Origin: Nitrospirota bacterium
GTDB lineage: Bacteria > Nitrospirota > Nitrospiria > 2-01-FULL-66-17
Assembly: GCA_016201825.1 (NCBI GenBank)
Contig: JACQCD010000132.1
Location: 1 to 43,027 of the forward strand
Direction: 5' to 3'
DNA: 43,027 bases
Made by a program: the position numbers and the translations under genes. The notes under the pieces are model-generated. The model had not been told where the DNA came from and made no database searches. It saw only the letters and a list, made by a program, of their open reading frames with translations. Numbering within the stretch: position 1 is the first letter of the stretch; every line of letters starts with the position of its first letter. Shown piece after piece: positions 16,785-25,164 of the stretch.

Positions 16785-17164
16785 GGGGGCAGAGTACATT
16801 TCCCGATACCTTCCGTGGCCGCCCGCGCGACTCACCGACTAGGCGTCGGCCCGCGACGGACTCCATCTCCTGCTGAAACGCGGCACGAGCACGAGATGGA
16901 CTTGGTTGGTCATCAGCACATAGGCGTAGAGGCGGCAGCGATGACGTTCCTTCGCCTTGGCCAGGCAGGCGAGGAAAAACCGATAGTCGGCGTCGGTGAA
17001 GAAGATCGGTTGGCGGTTATTGCCGCGCTGGATGACATGGTGGGGAAGCGCTGGGACGGCGCGGCGGGGGCGGCGGGCCATGATCGGAACTCCCCTTGAA
17101 TAGGCGGGATCTTATCTTATGGAAGCGAGAGTGGTGGTGTCAAGAAAAAGGTACTCTGACCCCG
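16785..17164. mobile_element. Remnant of a REP-associated transposase unit with inverted ends
   Basis: The left end GGGGGCAGAGTACATTT (16785-16801) and the right end, read on the minus strand as CGGGGTCAGAGTACCTTTTT (17164-17145), are imperfect inverted copies of GGGGYCAGAGTACMTTT. They enclose the 5' third of a REP-associated tyrosine transposase gene. A shorter related motif, GGGGCAGAG, occurs again at 21082-21090 next to the RHS gene, and GGGGGCAG occurs at 15978 and 16049. Confidence 0.55.
16839..17081 (-). pseudogene. REP-associated tyrosine transposase (RAYT), truncated
   Basis: 80 residues remain of a protein that is normally about 200 or more. The N-terminus (ARRPRRAVPALPHHVIQRGN, NRQPIFFTDADYRFFLACL) is typical of Y1-transposase-like RAYTs. 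The metal-binding HUH site, normally NHVHLL, reads NQVHLVL here, so the first His is Gln. The frame then diverges into RFSRRWSPSRADA and stops, with the region for the catalytic tyrosine gone. Clearly inactive in this copy. The host's functional RAYT, if any, is elsewhere. Confidence 0.75.
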
Positions 17165-17241
17165 TCTAGGCACTCGTCTAGGCATTCTGAGGCGGTTGGC
17201 ATGCGACCAGCTATGCGTGCGAATGTTTGCCTCAAAAAACG

Positions 17242-17733
17242 CTAGTCAGCCGTGTCCCCAGAACTTTTGCCAATCATATACAAGCAGTTGAAACGTAATT
17301 TAAAATCCCTATGAACCTCCCAAAACTGCTTTTCACCTATCAACTCATTTCGCCTTTCGGCACTTGGCCCAAACTGATAGTCGCTCATGAAGAGCAGCCT
17401 CCCGACTGGAGAGGCCGTCAGCAGATCATGGAGTAACCCTCTCAACGCCGGCACAAATTCCGCTGCAAATTCTAAAAACACTATTTGCTCCTGCTCGCGG
17501 CATTTAGCGCTCAAAAGACGATACGCAGAAAATATCCCTTTGGAAGACTGGTCTCGAAACTTAGGGTCACCCAAGTGGTAGATACAGCCCTTATATCGGT
17601 TCAAGTCCGCTTGGAATAATGGATGCGGGCTGCGATGAGAAATAAGAGAAGTTTCTGCGAGGACGGCGAATGGGCTTTCTGATAGATGGATTGGTCGGAG
17701 TTGTTCCAGACATATTATTTCAATAGATGGCAT
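17242..17733 (-). CDS. Hypothetical protein, candidate immunity protein for the RHS toxin
   Basis: 163 residues, not recognised. It starts 24 bp after the RHS stop codon on the same strand, the standard place of an immunity gene. It has no signal peptide or membrane segment and looks like a compact alpha/beta protein (FSAYRLLSAKC, IVFLEFAAEFVPALRGLLHDLL, GRLLFMSDYQFGPS). Its DNA is visibly richer in A/T than the neighbouring genes, consistent with recent acquisition, as is usual for toxin-immunity cassettes at RHS 3' ends. Function is inferred from position only. Confidence 0.5.
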   Translation of the reverse strand: MPSIEIICLEQLRPIHLSESPFAVLAETSLISHRSPHPLFQADLNRYKGCIYHLGDPKFRDQSSKGIFSAYRLLSAKCREQEQIVFLEFAAEFVPALRGLLHDLLTASPVGRLLFMSDYQFGPSAERRNELIGEKQFWEVHRDFKLRFNCLYMIGKSSGDTAD

Positions 17734-17757
17734 CGTTTAATTAGTGATGAAAGACGC

Positions 17758-20700
17758 TCAGTCTAGAAAGTCAAATATATTACCGATGGAATCGCCTCGA
17801 CCTCCCCCGGGAGTTATTGGGTAGACTTCCCCGGTCACAGTGTCTACAACAACATTGGGGTTCCTGATCGGCCCGCCGCGAGAAAGACCCTGATTTTTTA
17901 CTGCGTGAATAGCGTCTCTTATTGATTTAATCGATCTACTCAACTCAATCGCGATAGCACGCTCGGAACTGGTTATAATCCCAGGCCCTGGAATTATATT
18001 CGAGGGATCACAGGCGAAGCTTCGCCAGAAACCCAAAAGGAGTCCATCTTTACGTCCTGCACCAGGACGGCAATGTGGGGGAAGGGGCATCAAAAGCGCC
18101 AGTTCCCCACTAGGATCGATCAAGTTGATCGGGGCATTAAATACGTAGCCATAGAGATTGACATTCCTTCCCGCGAACTCAATCGGGTCCTCGCTAGTAA
18201 ACCGCTGCAATGTGGAGCTATAGTAACGGGCTCTGTAGTAATACATGCCAGTCCCATCATCCTCGCGGCCGGTGTATTGGAACGCGTTGGAACTCGCCGC
18301 TCCAGCAGTAGTAGTCTTGCCAAACGGCTCGTAGGCGTACGCGGTTGCGACGGCCCCTCCGGCATCGGCCAGTACCATTGTGCTCCCCAAGGCATCGGTC
18401 AGGAACGAACGAGATCCTGCGGCATCCGTGCGCGTGAAGTACTCATCGATCCCGAGCCCCGTCAGCAAATTCGCCGTCGGGGTGGTCCCCGCTAACTCTT
18501 GCACGGGGTTCTGCCCATCGTACAGAAAGCTCCTCGTCGTACCGTTGATGGTCTTCGTCATGCGCCGACCGAAGGGGTCGTACTGGAAGCTCGCCGTAGT
18601 CGTGGGGCTCGTCAGTCCGGCAAGCCGGTTGCGCGCATCCCAGGTATGCGTGGTCACCCCGTCGCTCGTCAGGTTGCCGTTTAGATCGTAGGTCAGCGTC
18701 TGGCTCCCGAACGTCACCATCTGGTTGTTGGCATTATACGTCGCCGACGCCAGGGCTTGGGGAATCCCCGTCCGCGCCCACGTCCCGCCCACCGTGGTGC
18801 GCTGCCCTGCCGCGTCGTAGGTGTACGTCAGTGTCCCCAGCACGGCTGTGGTCGTCCGATACGTGAGCCCCGTCAGCCGTGAGGCGGCATCGTAGGCATA
18901 CTCCGTCACAACTCCATTCGGCAAGGTCAAACTCGTGCGCCGATTGGCGGCATCATAGCCGATGCTCACCGTGTTTGTCCCTTGGGTGATCTGCGTATGC
19001 CGATTAGCGTTATCGTAGCTGTAATTCACGGTCGGCTGCCCGGTTACGGTCATCGTCGTCCGCCGGCCCGCAGCATCATACGTGTAGCTCACCGCCCCTT
19101 GAGGAGTCGTCTCCGACATCAGCCGATCCAAACCGTCGTACGTCCGCGTGATGGTTCCGGAGACCGAGTCAACTATTTGGGTCAACCGATTCCCGCCATC
19201 GTATGTGTAATGGATCGTTGAGGTGTCGGCGTAGGTCGCTTGCGTGCGCCGGTTCAGCGCGTCGTAGGCGTAGCTCGTGGCCTGGCCCTTGCGATCGGTA
19301 ACGGTCTGCAGGTTACCATTGGCATCGTACTGGTAACTTTCCGCTTTGAGCAACGGGTCGATGCGGGTGGCCAAACGGTCCATGGGATCATACGTGTAGC
19401 TGGTGGTGTTCGTGCGCGCGTCAGTCACGCGGAGCAGATTGCCATTCGGATCATAGCCAAACCCGGTCGTGCCCTGCACGGGATCGGTCACCGTGGTGAG
19501 CCGGTTGAGCGCGTCATAGTCGTACTGGGTCCGATGGTCCAGGGCGTTGGTGAGGCTGAACAATCGCCCGACCTGATCGCTAAAGCGGCTCGTCCGATGG
19601 CCCAACGGATCCGTCACGCTGACCAGGTCGCCGAAGTCGTAGGCCATCTGCGTGGCGTTCCCCAAGGGATCGGTGACCGACGTCGCTTGCCCGGCGAGAT
19701 TATAGGCCGTGGTCGTCTGCTGGCCGAGCGCGTCGGTGGTGTGGATCAGATTGCCGCTCAGGTCATAGGTCAACGTCGTGGTGTGATTCAGCGGGTCGGT
19801 GAGCATCGCGATCTGGTTGAACGTGGGCTCGTAGGTGGAGGTCGTCGTCACGGCCTCGGGCGTCCCGGCCAGGCGCGTGACGCTGAGCCGATTGCCCTTC
19901 GCGTCGTAGGTGGAGTCGGTCCGCCGGCCCAGGGGATCGGTGACCGACAACACCAGATTGGTCCCCGCCTGTCGAGCATAGGTCGTCGTCTGCTGCTCCG
20001 GCATGCCGACCGCGCGGGTATCGGTCAGGATGTAGCCGCTGGGCTGTGTGTAGCCGTTGGGGTTAAACGTCACTCGCCGGACCGTCCCCCGCGGGTCGGT
20101 CACGTCGGTCTGGGTCACGTTGCCATACGCATCGAGAGTGTAGGCGAACCGATACGTCGTCGCGTCCGCCTGGGTCTGCTGGATCACCCGGCCGTTCCCG
20201 TCGTACGCATTGGTGAGAAAGACGATGCCCCGCGCGTCGGTGAGCGTGAGCATCCGGTGGGCCGCGTCATACGTGTAGGAGGTGACCCCGCCGTTGGGAT
20301 CGGTGACCGTCACCAGCCGCCCGCTGGCGTCATAGGTGTAGGTGATCACGCGCCCCAGGTTGTCCTTGGCTTGGGTGATGCGGTTGCCGGCGTCGTAGGT
20401 GAGCTCAACCGTCCGACCGTTGGGCGACGTGATGGTCGTCAGATTGCCTGTCTGGCCATTCGCACGCGTCAGCGTGAGGCGATTGCCGTAACGATCGCGG
20501 ATGGCCTGGAGCGGCGCCAGGTCGCCGAAGATGTAGGTCGTTCCGGTTTTGAGCGTCAGATCCCAGCCCGTGCCGTTCCACACGATCGTCGAGCCGTAAT
20601 AGGGCGTTGGCGTTGCGGTGTGCTCGAAGACCGCCGTCGTATAGTCTGTTCCCGGCGACGTACGCACATAATGGATCCGACCGCCGTTGGGGAGGATGAG

Positions 20701-21033
20701 ATCGGCGTAGCTATAGGTGCTCGTATCGCCGTCGCCGATTAAGAACATCTCGTAGGGGTGCGTCGTCCCGATCCCGAACGGGCGGGAGAACGTATCGTTC
20801 GGCCGATAGGTTCTTGTCAGCGCAATCGGGATCAGGTCCGGCAAGAGCAGGTCCGTCTTCTCCAGGACGAACAGCCCCGTGCTCAGGTCCACCGGGTCGC
20901 CGTCAGTACCGCCGCTGTTGCCGGGAGCCGGGCTGGAGACCGGCGCGGCGCCGCCACCAAAATGGTCCGGATTGACGAACATGGCCCCGGTGAATTTATA
21001 GATCGCCACGCCCAGATCGGGAGCGACCTGCAA
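17758..21033 (-). CDS. RHS repeat protein with C-terminal polymorphic-toxin tail
   Basis: 1091 residues. The N-terminus contains DPVDLSTGLFVLEKTDLLLP and IALTRTYR, the usual entry to RHS shells, followed by about 30 YD repeats of the type GRLVTVTDPNGGVTSYTYDA that build a hollow beta-cocoon. The RHS core (YYYRARYYSSTLQRFTSEDP, then NLYGYVFNAPINLIDPSGE) ends near residue 977. The last 114 residues are a separate tail with IRDAIHAVKNQG, IRNPNVVVDTVTGEVYP and GGGRGDSIGNIFD, resembling nuclease-type polymorphic toxin ends. The start is a TTG at 21033. The frame remains open 13 codons upstream (YPPIYPRAVTEDG looks coding) to a TAA, so the 5' end is probably truncated. No secretion signal is visible. 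Confidence 0.8.
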   Translation of the reverse strand: MQVAPDLGVAIYKFTGAMFVNPDHFGGGAAPVSSPAPGNSGGTDGDPVDLSTGLFVLEKTDLLLPDLIPIALTRTYRPNDTFSRPFGIGTTHPYEMFLIGDGDTSTYSYADLILPNGGRIHYVRTSPGTDYTTAVFEHTATPTPYYGSTIVWNGTGWDLTLKTGTTYIFGDLAPLQAIRDRYGNRLTLTRANGQTGNLTTITSPNGRTVELTYDAGNRITQAKDNLGRVITYTYDASGRLVTVTDPNGGVTSYTYDAAHRMLTLTDARGIVFLTNAYDGNGRVIQQTQADATTYRFAYTLDAYGNVTQTDVTDPRGTVRRVTFNPNGYTQPSGYILTDTRAVGMPEQQTTTYARQAGTNLVLSVTDPLGRRTDSTYDAKGNRLSVTRLAGTPEAVTTTSTYEPTFNQIAMLTDPLNHTTTLTYDLSGNLIHTTDALGQQTTTAYNLAGQATSVTDPLGNATQMAYDFGDLVSVTDPLGHRTSRFSDQVGRLFSLTNALDHRTQYDYDALNRLTTVTDPVQGTTGFGYDPNGNLLRVTDARTNTTSYTYDPMDRLATRIDPLLKAESYQYDANGNLQTVTDRKGQATSYAYDALNRRTQATYADTSTIHYTYDGGNRLTQIVDSVSGTITRTYDGLDRLMSETTPQGAVSYTYDAAGRRTTMTVTGQPTVNYSYDNANRHTQITQGTNTVSIGYDAANRRTSLTLPNGVVTEYAYDAASRLTGLTYRTTTAVLGTLTYTYDAAGQRTTVGGTWARTGIPQALASATYNANNQMVTFGSQTLTYDLNGNLTSDGVTTHTWDARNRLAGLTSPTTTASFQYDPFGRRMTKTINGTTRSFLYDGQNPVQELAGTTPTANLLTGLGIDEYFTRTDAAGSRSFLTDALGSTMVLADAGGAVATAYAYEPFGKTTTAGAASSNAFQYTGREDDGTGMYYYRARYYSSTLQRFTSEDPIEFAGRNVNLYGYVFNAPINLIDPSGELALLMPLPPHCRPGAGRKDGLLLGFWRSFACDPSNIIPGPGIITSSERAIAIELSRSIKSIRDAIHAVKNQGLSRGGPIRNPNVVVDTVTGEVYPITPGGGRGDSIGNIFDFLD

Positions 21034-21252
21034 TCCGTCCTCTGTGACGGCTCGAGGATAGATTGGTGGATAGCTTTAACAGGGGCAGAGAGCCAAGTCA
21101 AGAAAAAAATAAATTTTTGAAATTTATGTGCACCTTATGTGAAAACAATGCTAACAAAACGCATTTTCCTCTATGGAACACCACCGGCAGCTACTTCGGC
21201 GTGGGCGCCAAGAAGCACATGGAGTATACTGCCGGGACAATGAGGAGCCGAC

Positions 21253-21912
21253 ATGCGCCCCTGTGTGATCATTCTCGACTGCGACGGCACGCTGGTCGAT
21301 AGCCAGCGACACATCGCCGCCGTCTTCAACGAAACAATCACTTCCTTCGGCTATGGTCCGATGGCGCCCGAAGCGGTGTACCGCGTGATCGGGTTGTCGC
21401 TCGATGACGCGTTACGCCGTCTGCTGCCCGACTGCCCGGAGCCGCGGCGCCAAGGGCTCATCAACGCGTACCGCGCGCGGTACGCCCTCGACGTGACGGG
21501 GAAGAACCCGTTGTACAACGGCGTCCGCGAGTTTCTCGACGCCGTGCACGAGGAGGGACGATGGACCGCGATGGCAACTGGAAAGAGCCGGGCGGGCGCA
21601 CTGCGGGTTGTGGCCGAACACGACCTGTCCCAGCATTTTCCCATCATCAAGACGGGCGATATCTGCCGTCCCAAACCGGACCCCGATATGATTCTTCAAA
21701 TCTTGGACGAGCTCGGTCTCCCGCCCGACCGCGCGATCATGGTCGGCGACACCACCTTCGACATCGAGATGGCGAACGCGGCCGGCGTGCGAGCGGTCGG
21801 CGTGACGTGCGGCGCCCATGCGGCGGACGAGCTGGCAAACGCCGGCGCCAACCTCATTGTCTCCACCCTGCCGGAGCTGACGCCCCACCTTCCGACCTTG
21901 TTGCCGGCGTGA
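21253..21912 (+). CDS. HAD-superfamily phosphatase, phosphoglycolate-phosphatase-like
   Basis: 219 residues of the HAD subfamily IA. Motif I is D9-C-D11-G-T-L-V; the cap domain follows (residues about 15-85); motif II is ATGKS (about 112), motif III lysine is in ICRPKPDPDM (about 140), and motif IV is MVGDTTFDIEMA (about 160). Most similar in layout to phosphoglycolate phosphatases (Gph) and pyrophosphatase PpaX, which remove phosphate from small metabolites. The exact substrate cannot be set. Start ATG at 21253 with AGGAG 7 bp upstream and a TATACT -10-like box at 21225. Convergent with the next gene. Confidence 0.85.
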   Translation: MRPCVIILDCDGTLVDSQRHIAAVFNETITSFGYGPMAPEAVYRVIGLSLDDALRRLLPDCPEPRRQGLINAYRARYALDVTGKNPLYNGVREFLDAVHEEGRWTAMATGKSRAGALRVVAEHDLSQHFPIIKTGDICRPKPDPDMILQILDELGLPPDRAIMVGDTTFDIEMANAAGVRAVGVTCGAHAADELANAGANLIVSTLPELTPHLPTLLPA

Positions 21913-21932
21913 ACGTCGGAAGAAAGCGGCGA

Positions 21933-22931
21933 TCAGAGATGGGGAGGCTCAGCGACTGAACGACGCGTCGGCAGCTCGACGGTCGTGACCACGGGATAAT
22001 GATCGGAACCGAGATCGGGTCCAACGGTTCGGCTGACCACACGGATGGACGACGACACAAGAGTATGGTCGATCGCAATCCCGAACCATCGGCCAATGGG
22101 GCTGGGCCACGTCGTCTGGAGCCCGAAGCCCTCTTGCCCGTCTCGAAGCCCTGTCGAGGCGGTCAGCGCTTCGAACCAGGGAGACCATCGCGTGACGTTC
22201 AGATCGCCCGCGATGATCGTGTGACGGGAAGGATCGGCGGCCGCGCGACGTCCAAGATCCGCCAACTCACGATTCCGTGCGGCCGCGTCGCTCGGAGTGG
22301 AGGGGCTCGCCAAGTGGGCGGCATACAGCGTGACGGGCGCGGAGTCCGGAGAGGGCGATGCCGTCAACACAATCGTCGGGGACCACGGGGCGTCGATCCA
22401 CTCCAGCCGCAGCGTGCTGGACGGTACGCGACTGAGCACCGCGATGCCGCGTCCCTTCCGATCGGGGCTGATCAGCCGGGCTCCATACCGTTCGTCCAGC
22501 GCGTCGAGCGCGGCGCGCCACTCATCCGTCACCTCGACCAGCACCACCACGTCGGGGTTTTGCCGCGTGATCCAGTCGAGCGTGCGTGCGTATGCTCGGT
22601 TGTGATAGTTCACGTTGAACTGAAGAACGGTCAGCCGCACCGGATCGGCCGGGCCGGCTTCCGCATGCGACGGTGACCACAGCGGAACCAGCCGAATGGC
22701 TTCGACAAGGAAAATGGCAAGGGCCCACGCAGCGAGCCTGCGGCGATCAGCCAGCCAGAAGCCCAACGCACAGCACAACGCCACCACCGCGTACTGCAAG
22801 ACAAAGTGAGTGAACAGATCCGCAAGCCACAACCACCGCCCCAGGAGCGGAAGGCCCAATGCCGCCAACGACAGCCCCGCCAGCGCGAGGCCGGCCCACC
22901 GCGAAAAAGAGAATCGAGCGCCTGCGCTCAA
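21933..22931 (-). CDS. Membrane-anchored endonuclease/exonuclease/phosphatase family protein
   Basis: 332 residues. Three hydrophobic segments at the N-terminus (WAGLALAGLSLAALGLPLL, FTHFVLQYAVVALCCALGFW, LAAWALAIFLVEAI) anchor a periplasm- or outside-facing EEP domain. In it, LTVLQFNVNYHN, PDVVVLVEV (catalytic Glu), TLYAAHLASP, IIAGDLNVTRWSPW (GDxN) and GSDHYPVVTTV (SDH) give the full DNase-I-like catalytic set. The family includes nucleases and phospholipid phosphatases, so the substrate is open. The start TTG at 22931 overlaps the stop of the dehydrogenase gene by 4 bp, so the two are likely translated together. Confidence 0.8.
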   Translation of the reverse strand: MSAGARFSFSRWAGLALAGLSLAALGLPLLGRWLWLADLFTHFVLQYAVVALCCALGFWLADRRRLAAWALAIFLVEAIRLVPLWSPSHAEAGPADPVRLTVLQFNVNYHNRAYARTLDWITRQNPDVVVLVEVTDEWRAALDALDERYGARLISPDRKGRGIAVLSRVPSSTLRLEWIDAPWSPTIVLTASPSPDSAPVTLYAAHLASPSTPSDAAARNRELADLGRRAAADPSRHTIIAGDLNVTRWSPWFEALTASTGLRDGQEGFGLQTTWPSPIGRWFGIAIDHTLVSSSIRVVSRTVGPDLGSDHYPVVTTVELPTRRSVAEPPHL

Positions 22932-23857
22932 AGCTCGGCCCGTGTGTTGCGCGTGGCGCCTGCATCACCGACCGCCAAGCCCTCTGCGGCTGCAGCCTGC
23001 TCCACCACCTTGATGAGGGCGGCGAAATCCTCGTCCTCGTAGCCCCGCTCCAAACCCGCCGCAAAGAGCGAGTCGAGCAACTCGGCGAGCGCCAGCCGAA
23101 CCCCATGCCCCTTGGCCTCCGCCACGACAAGCCGGATGTCTTTGGCCATGTGTTTGAAGGCGAAGTGGGGCTCGAAATCCCGCTCGGCGACCGCTCGCGC
23201 CTTGAGCGCCAGCAACGGCGAGGCCAGGGCGCTGTGGCTGAGCACCTCGATCATCCGTTCATCGGCAAGACCGGCTCGACGACCGAGGGTCAACGCCTCG
23301 AAGAGCGCGAGTATCGACCCTGCGATGGCCAAGTTGTTGACGAGCTTCATGGTCGAGCCGCAGCCCACGTCCCCCATGTAGACGACGTGTTTCGCGAGGG
23401 GGCTGAAGACCGGATCGAGGCTCCGGACTACCTCTTCCGGCCCGCCGACCATTAACACCAGCTCGCCCTTGGCCGCCGCGAGCTTGCTCCCGGTGACCGG
23501 CGCCTCAACGAACGCGACCCCTCGCCGGCGACACGCGCAGTCGATTCCTCTGGCGGTTGCCGGGTCCACCGTGGTCATGTCGACATACACCTGATTGGGA
23601 TGGAGCGTTTCCACTACCCCGCCGGCGCCAAGCGCCACGTCCTTCACCGATGAGGGATCGCCGAGCATCGTAATGACGACGTTGGCGCCCTGGGCCGCCT
23701 CCGCCGGCGTGCCGGCGGCGAATGCGCCTTGTGCCCGCAACGTCTCCGCCGGTCCCTTGCTGCGATTCCAGACCCGCAGCGAAAACCCGGCTCCCAGCAG
23801 ACGCGCCGCCATCCGGCTTCCCATAATCCCCAACCCCAAAAACGCGATCGACGGCAT
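22928..23857 (-). CDS. NAD(P)-dependent beta-hydroxyacid dehydrogenase (3-hydroxyisobutyrate dehydrogenase family)
   Basis: About 309 residues. The Rossmann motif IAFLGLGIMGSRMAARLL opens the protein; the substrate-binding motif FVEAPVTGSKLAAAKGELVLM lies near 120, and the catalytic lysine is in GSTMKLVNN (about 170). The all-helical C-terminal domain (FKHMAKDIRLVVAEAKGHGV) completes the family. Similar proteins reduce glyoxylate, succinic semialdehyde or tartronate semialdehyde, and some are named GLYR or GarR; specificity is not evident. The start ATG at 23857 follows GAGGAG and begins right at the Rossmann strand. An upstream ATG at 23878 is less likely. Confidence 0.88.
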   Translation of the reverse strand: MPSIAFLGLGIMGSRMAARLLGAGFSLRVWNRSKGPAETLRAQGAFAAGTPAEAAQGANVVITMLGDPSSVKDVALGAGGVVETLHPNQVYVDMTTVDPATARGIDCACRRRGVAFVEAPVTGSKLAAAKGELVLMVGGPEEVVRSLDPVFSPLAKHVVYMGDVGCGSTMKLVNNLAIAGSILALFEALTLGRRAGLADERMIEVLSHSALASPLLALKARAVAERDFEPHFAFKHMAKDIRLVVAEAKGHGVRLALAELLDSLFAAGLERGYEDEDFAALIKVVEQAAAAEGLAVGDAGATRNTRAEL

Positions 23858-23920
23858 GATCGGGCTCCTCTCGGCCATCCCGTAGCATACCGAGCAGGAC
23901 CGCGCAGCGCAAGGTGGTGT

Positions 23921-23926
23921 TATAAT
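23921..23926 (+). promoter_or_regulatory. -10 element of the adenosine-deaminase-like gene (leaderless type)
   Basis: A perfect TATAAT ends 8 bp before the ATG at 23935. No convincing -35 and no ribosome-binding site are visible, so transcription would start at or within a couple of bases of the start codon. Confidence 0.5.
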
Positions 23927-23934
23927 CGTGGCCT

Positions 23935-24966
23935 ATGACGCCGGACTCGGACGCGCTGAACGCCATCGCCAAGATTCCAAAAGTGGAGCTCCACCAACAC
24001 GTCGACGGCTCGATCCCCGTTACCTTGACCTGGGAACTGATGCGGGAACACGGGCTCAATCCGGTCGAGTCCCTGGAGGACATGGAGCGGCTGCTCACGT
24101 TGCAGCCCGAGGAAGAGGGCACTCTGATCCGATATCTCGATAAATTCCACTACCCCGGGTGGATCACGCAGTTCTACGAGAACATCACCCGCGTGGTCGA
24201 GACGATCGTCGCCGAAGCGGTGAGCCACGGCGTCACGGCGTTGGAGCTGCGGTACTCGCCCGTGATTCATACCTTCGCGGGTTTGACGATCCGGCAAGCG
24301 ATCAGCGCCGTCCTGTCGGGCCTCAACCACGCCAAGGACCGGTTCGGCGTCGAAACCGGGCTGATCATTATCGCCATGCGCCATCAGGGCCCGCACATCG
24401 CGAAGATTCTCGCCCGACAGGCCATCGCCGAGGCGCAGCATCTGCACAGCAAAGCCGGAGTGGTGGGATTCGACCTGGCGGGCGCGGAGCGCGGCAACCC
24501 GCCTCGGCTCTTCACCGAGGCCTACGCGATCGCACGCGCGGGCGGGCTCGGGCTGACCGTACACGCGGGGGAGGACGAGGGCCCCGAGTGCATCTGGCAG
24601 GCGGTGGACGAGTTGGGCGTCACCCGCATCGGCCACGGCTGCTCGGCGATTCGCGACCCCGCGCTGGTCAAGCGCCTGGCCGAGGATCGCGTGCTCGTCG
24701 AGTGCTGCCTGACCTCCAATTACCACACGGGGGCCGTGAAGAAGGGCCAACCGCACCCCATCCTGACGTTTTTGGAAGCGGGCGTGCCGGTCGCGATCTG
24801 CACCGACAACACCACCGTCTCCCGCACGCACCAAGGCCGCGAGAATGCGCTGCTCGCCGAACACCTGCCGGTCGCGGAGATCGCGGCAATCCACGACCGC
24901 GCCCGCGCGCACTCGTTCATCCGCGACGTGCGCACGACGGTTGCGGGATCACCTTTGCCCCGGTAG
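23935..24966 (+). CDS. Adenosine-deaminase-family amidohydrolase
   Basis: 343 residues. Zinc and catalytic residues of the family are in place: H20 and H22 with D24 (HQHVDGS), H210 and E213 (VHAGE), H234 (IGHG) and D291 (CTDN). The usual second Asp of TDD is N292 (CTDNTTVSRT), a variant seen in deaminases of the actinobacterial type, some of which act on aminodeoxyfutalosine in menaquinone synthesis. The enzyme therefore deaminates adenosine or a related 6-aminopurine nucleoside; which one cannot be decided. The C-terminus ends exactly where a transposon-like repeat begins (24966), so the last residues may be altered. Apparently leaderless. Confidence 0.82.
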   Translation: MTPDSDALNAIAKIPKVELHQHVDGSIPVTLTWELMREHGLNPVESLEDMERLLTLQPEEEGTLIRYLDKFHYPGWITQFYENITRVVETIVAEAVSHGVTALELRYSPVIHTFAGLTIRQAISAVLSGLNHAKDRFGVETGLIIIAMRHQGPHIAKILARQAIAEAQHLHSKAGVVGFDLAGAERGNPPRLFTEAYAIARAGGLGLTVHAGEDEGPECIWQAVDELGVTRIGHGCSAIRDPALVKRLAEDRVLVECCLTSNYHTGAVKKGQPHPILTFLEAGVPVAICTDNTTVSRTHQGRENALLAEHLPVAEIAAIHDRARAHSFIRDVRTTVAGSPLPR

Positions 24967-25087
24967 CAGGCTGCTGAAAAAGTCCATCTGCTGCGTTCTC
25001 GGTCGTCGGAACTCCTCACGTACGACCAGTACGCTCCGGTTTCCTCCTCCTTGCGGCCTTGCATCTGGAGCTTTTTGAGCAGCCTGC
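24966..25087. repeat. 122-bp MITE-like element with terminal inverted repeats
   Basis: The ends are GCAGGCTGCTGAAAAAG (24966-24982) and CTTTTTGAGCAGCCTGC (25071-25087), inverted copies with one mismatch. The interior has a central near-palindrome CGTACGACCAGTACG and no open frame. I recall very similar 120-bp elements scattered in Nitrospira genomes. It overlaps the last base of the deaminase stop codon and lies just before the promoter of the histone-deacetylase-like gene. Confidence 0.75.
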
Positions 25088-25129
25088 CAGGCCCCGGCAA
25101 CCGCCGCATACACTGCCGCCGATCAGGAG

Positions 25130-25158
25130 TTGAATCCGCCCGTTCGCGCGGGTATAGT
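25130..25158 (+). promoter_or_regulatory. Promoter of the histone-deacetylase-like gene (leaderless type)
   Basis: TTGAAT (25130-25135), 17-bp spacer, TATAGT (25153-25158), then 6 bp to the ATG at 25165. The predicted start site coincides with the A of the start codon and no ribosome-binding site is present. The spacer holds the inverted repeat CCGCCCG / CGCGCGGG. Confidence 0.7.
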
Positions 25159-25164
25159 ACCGCT

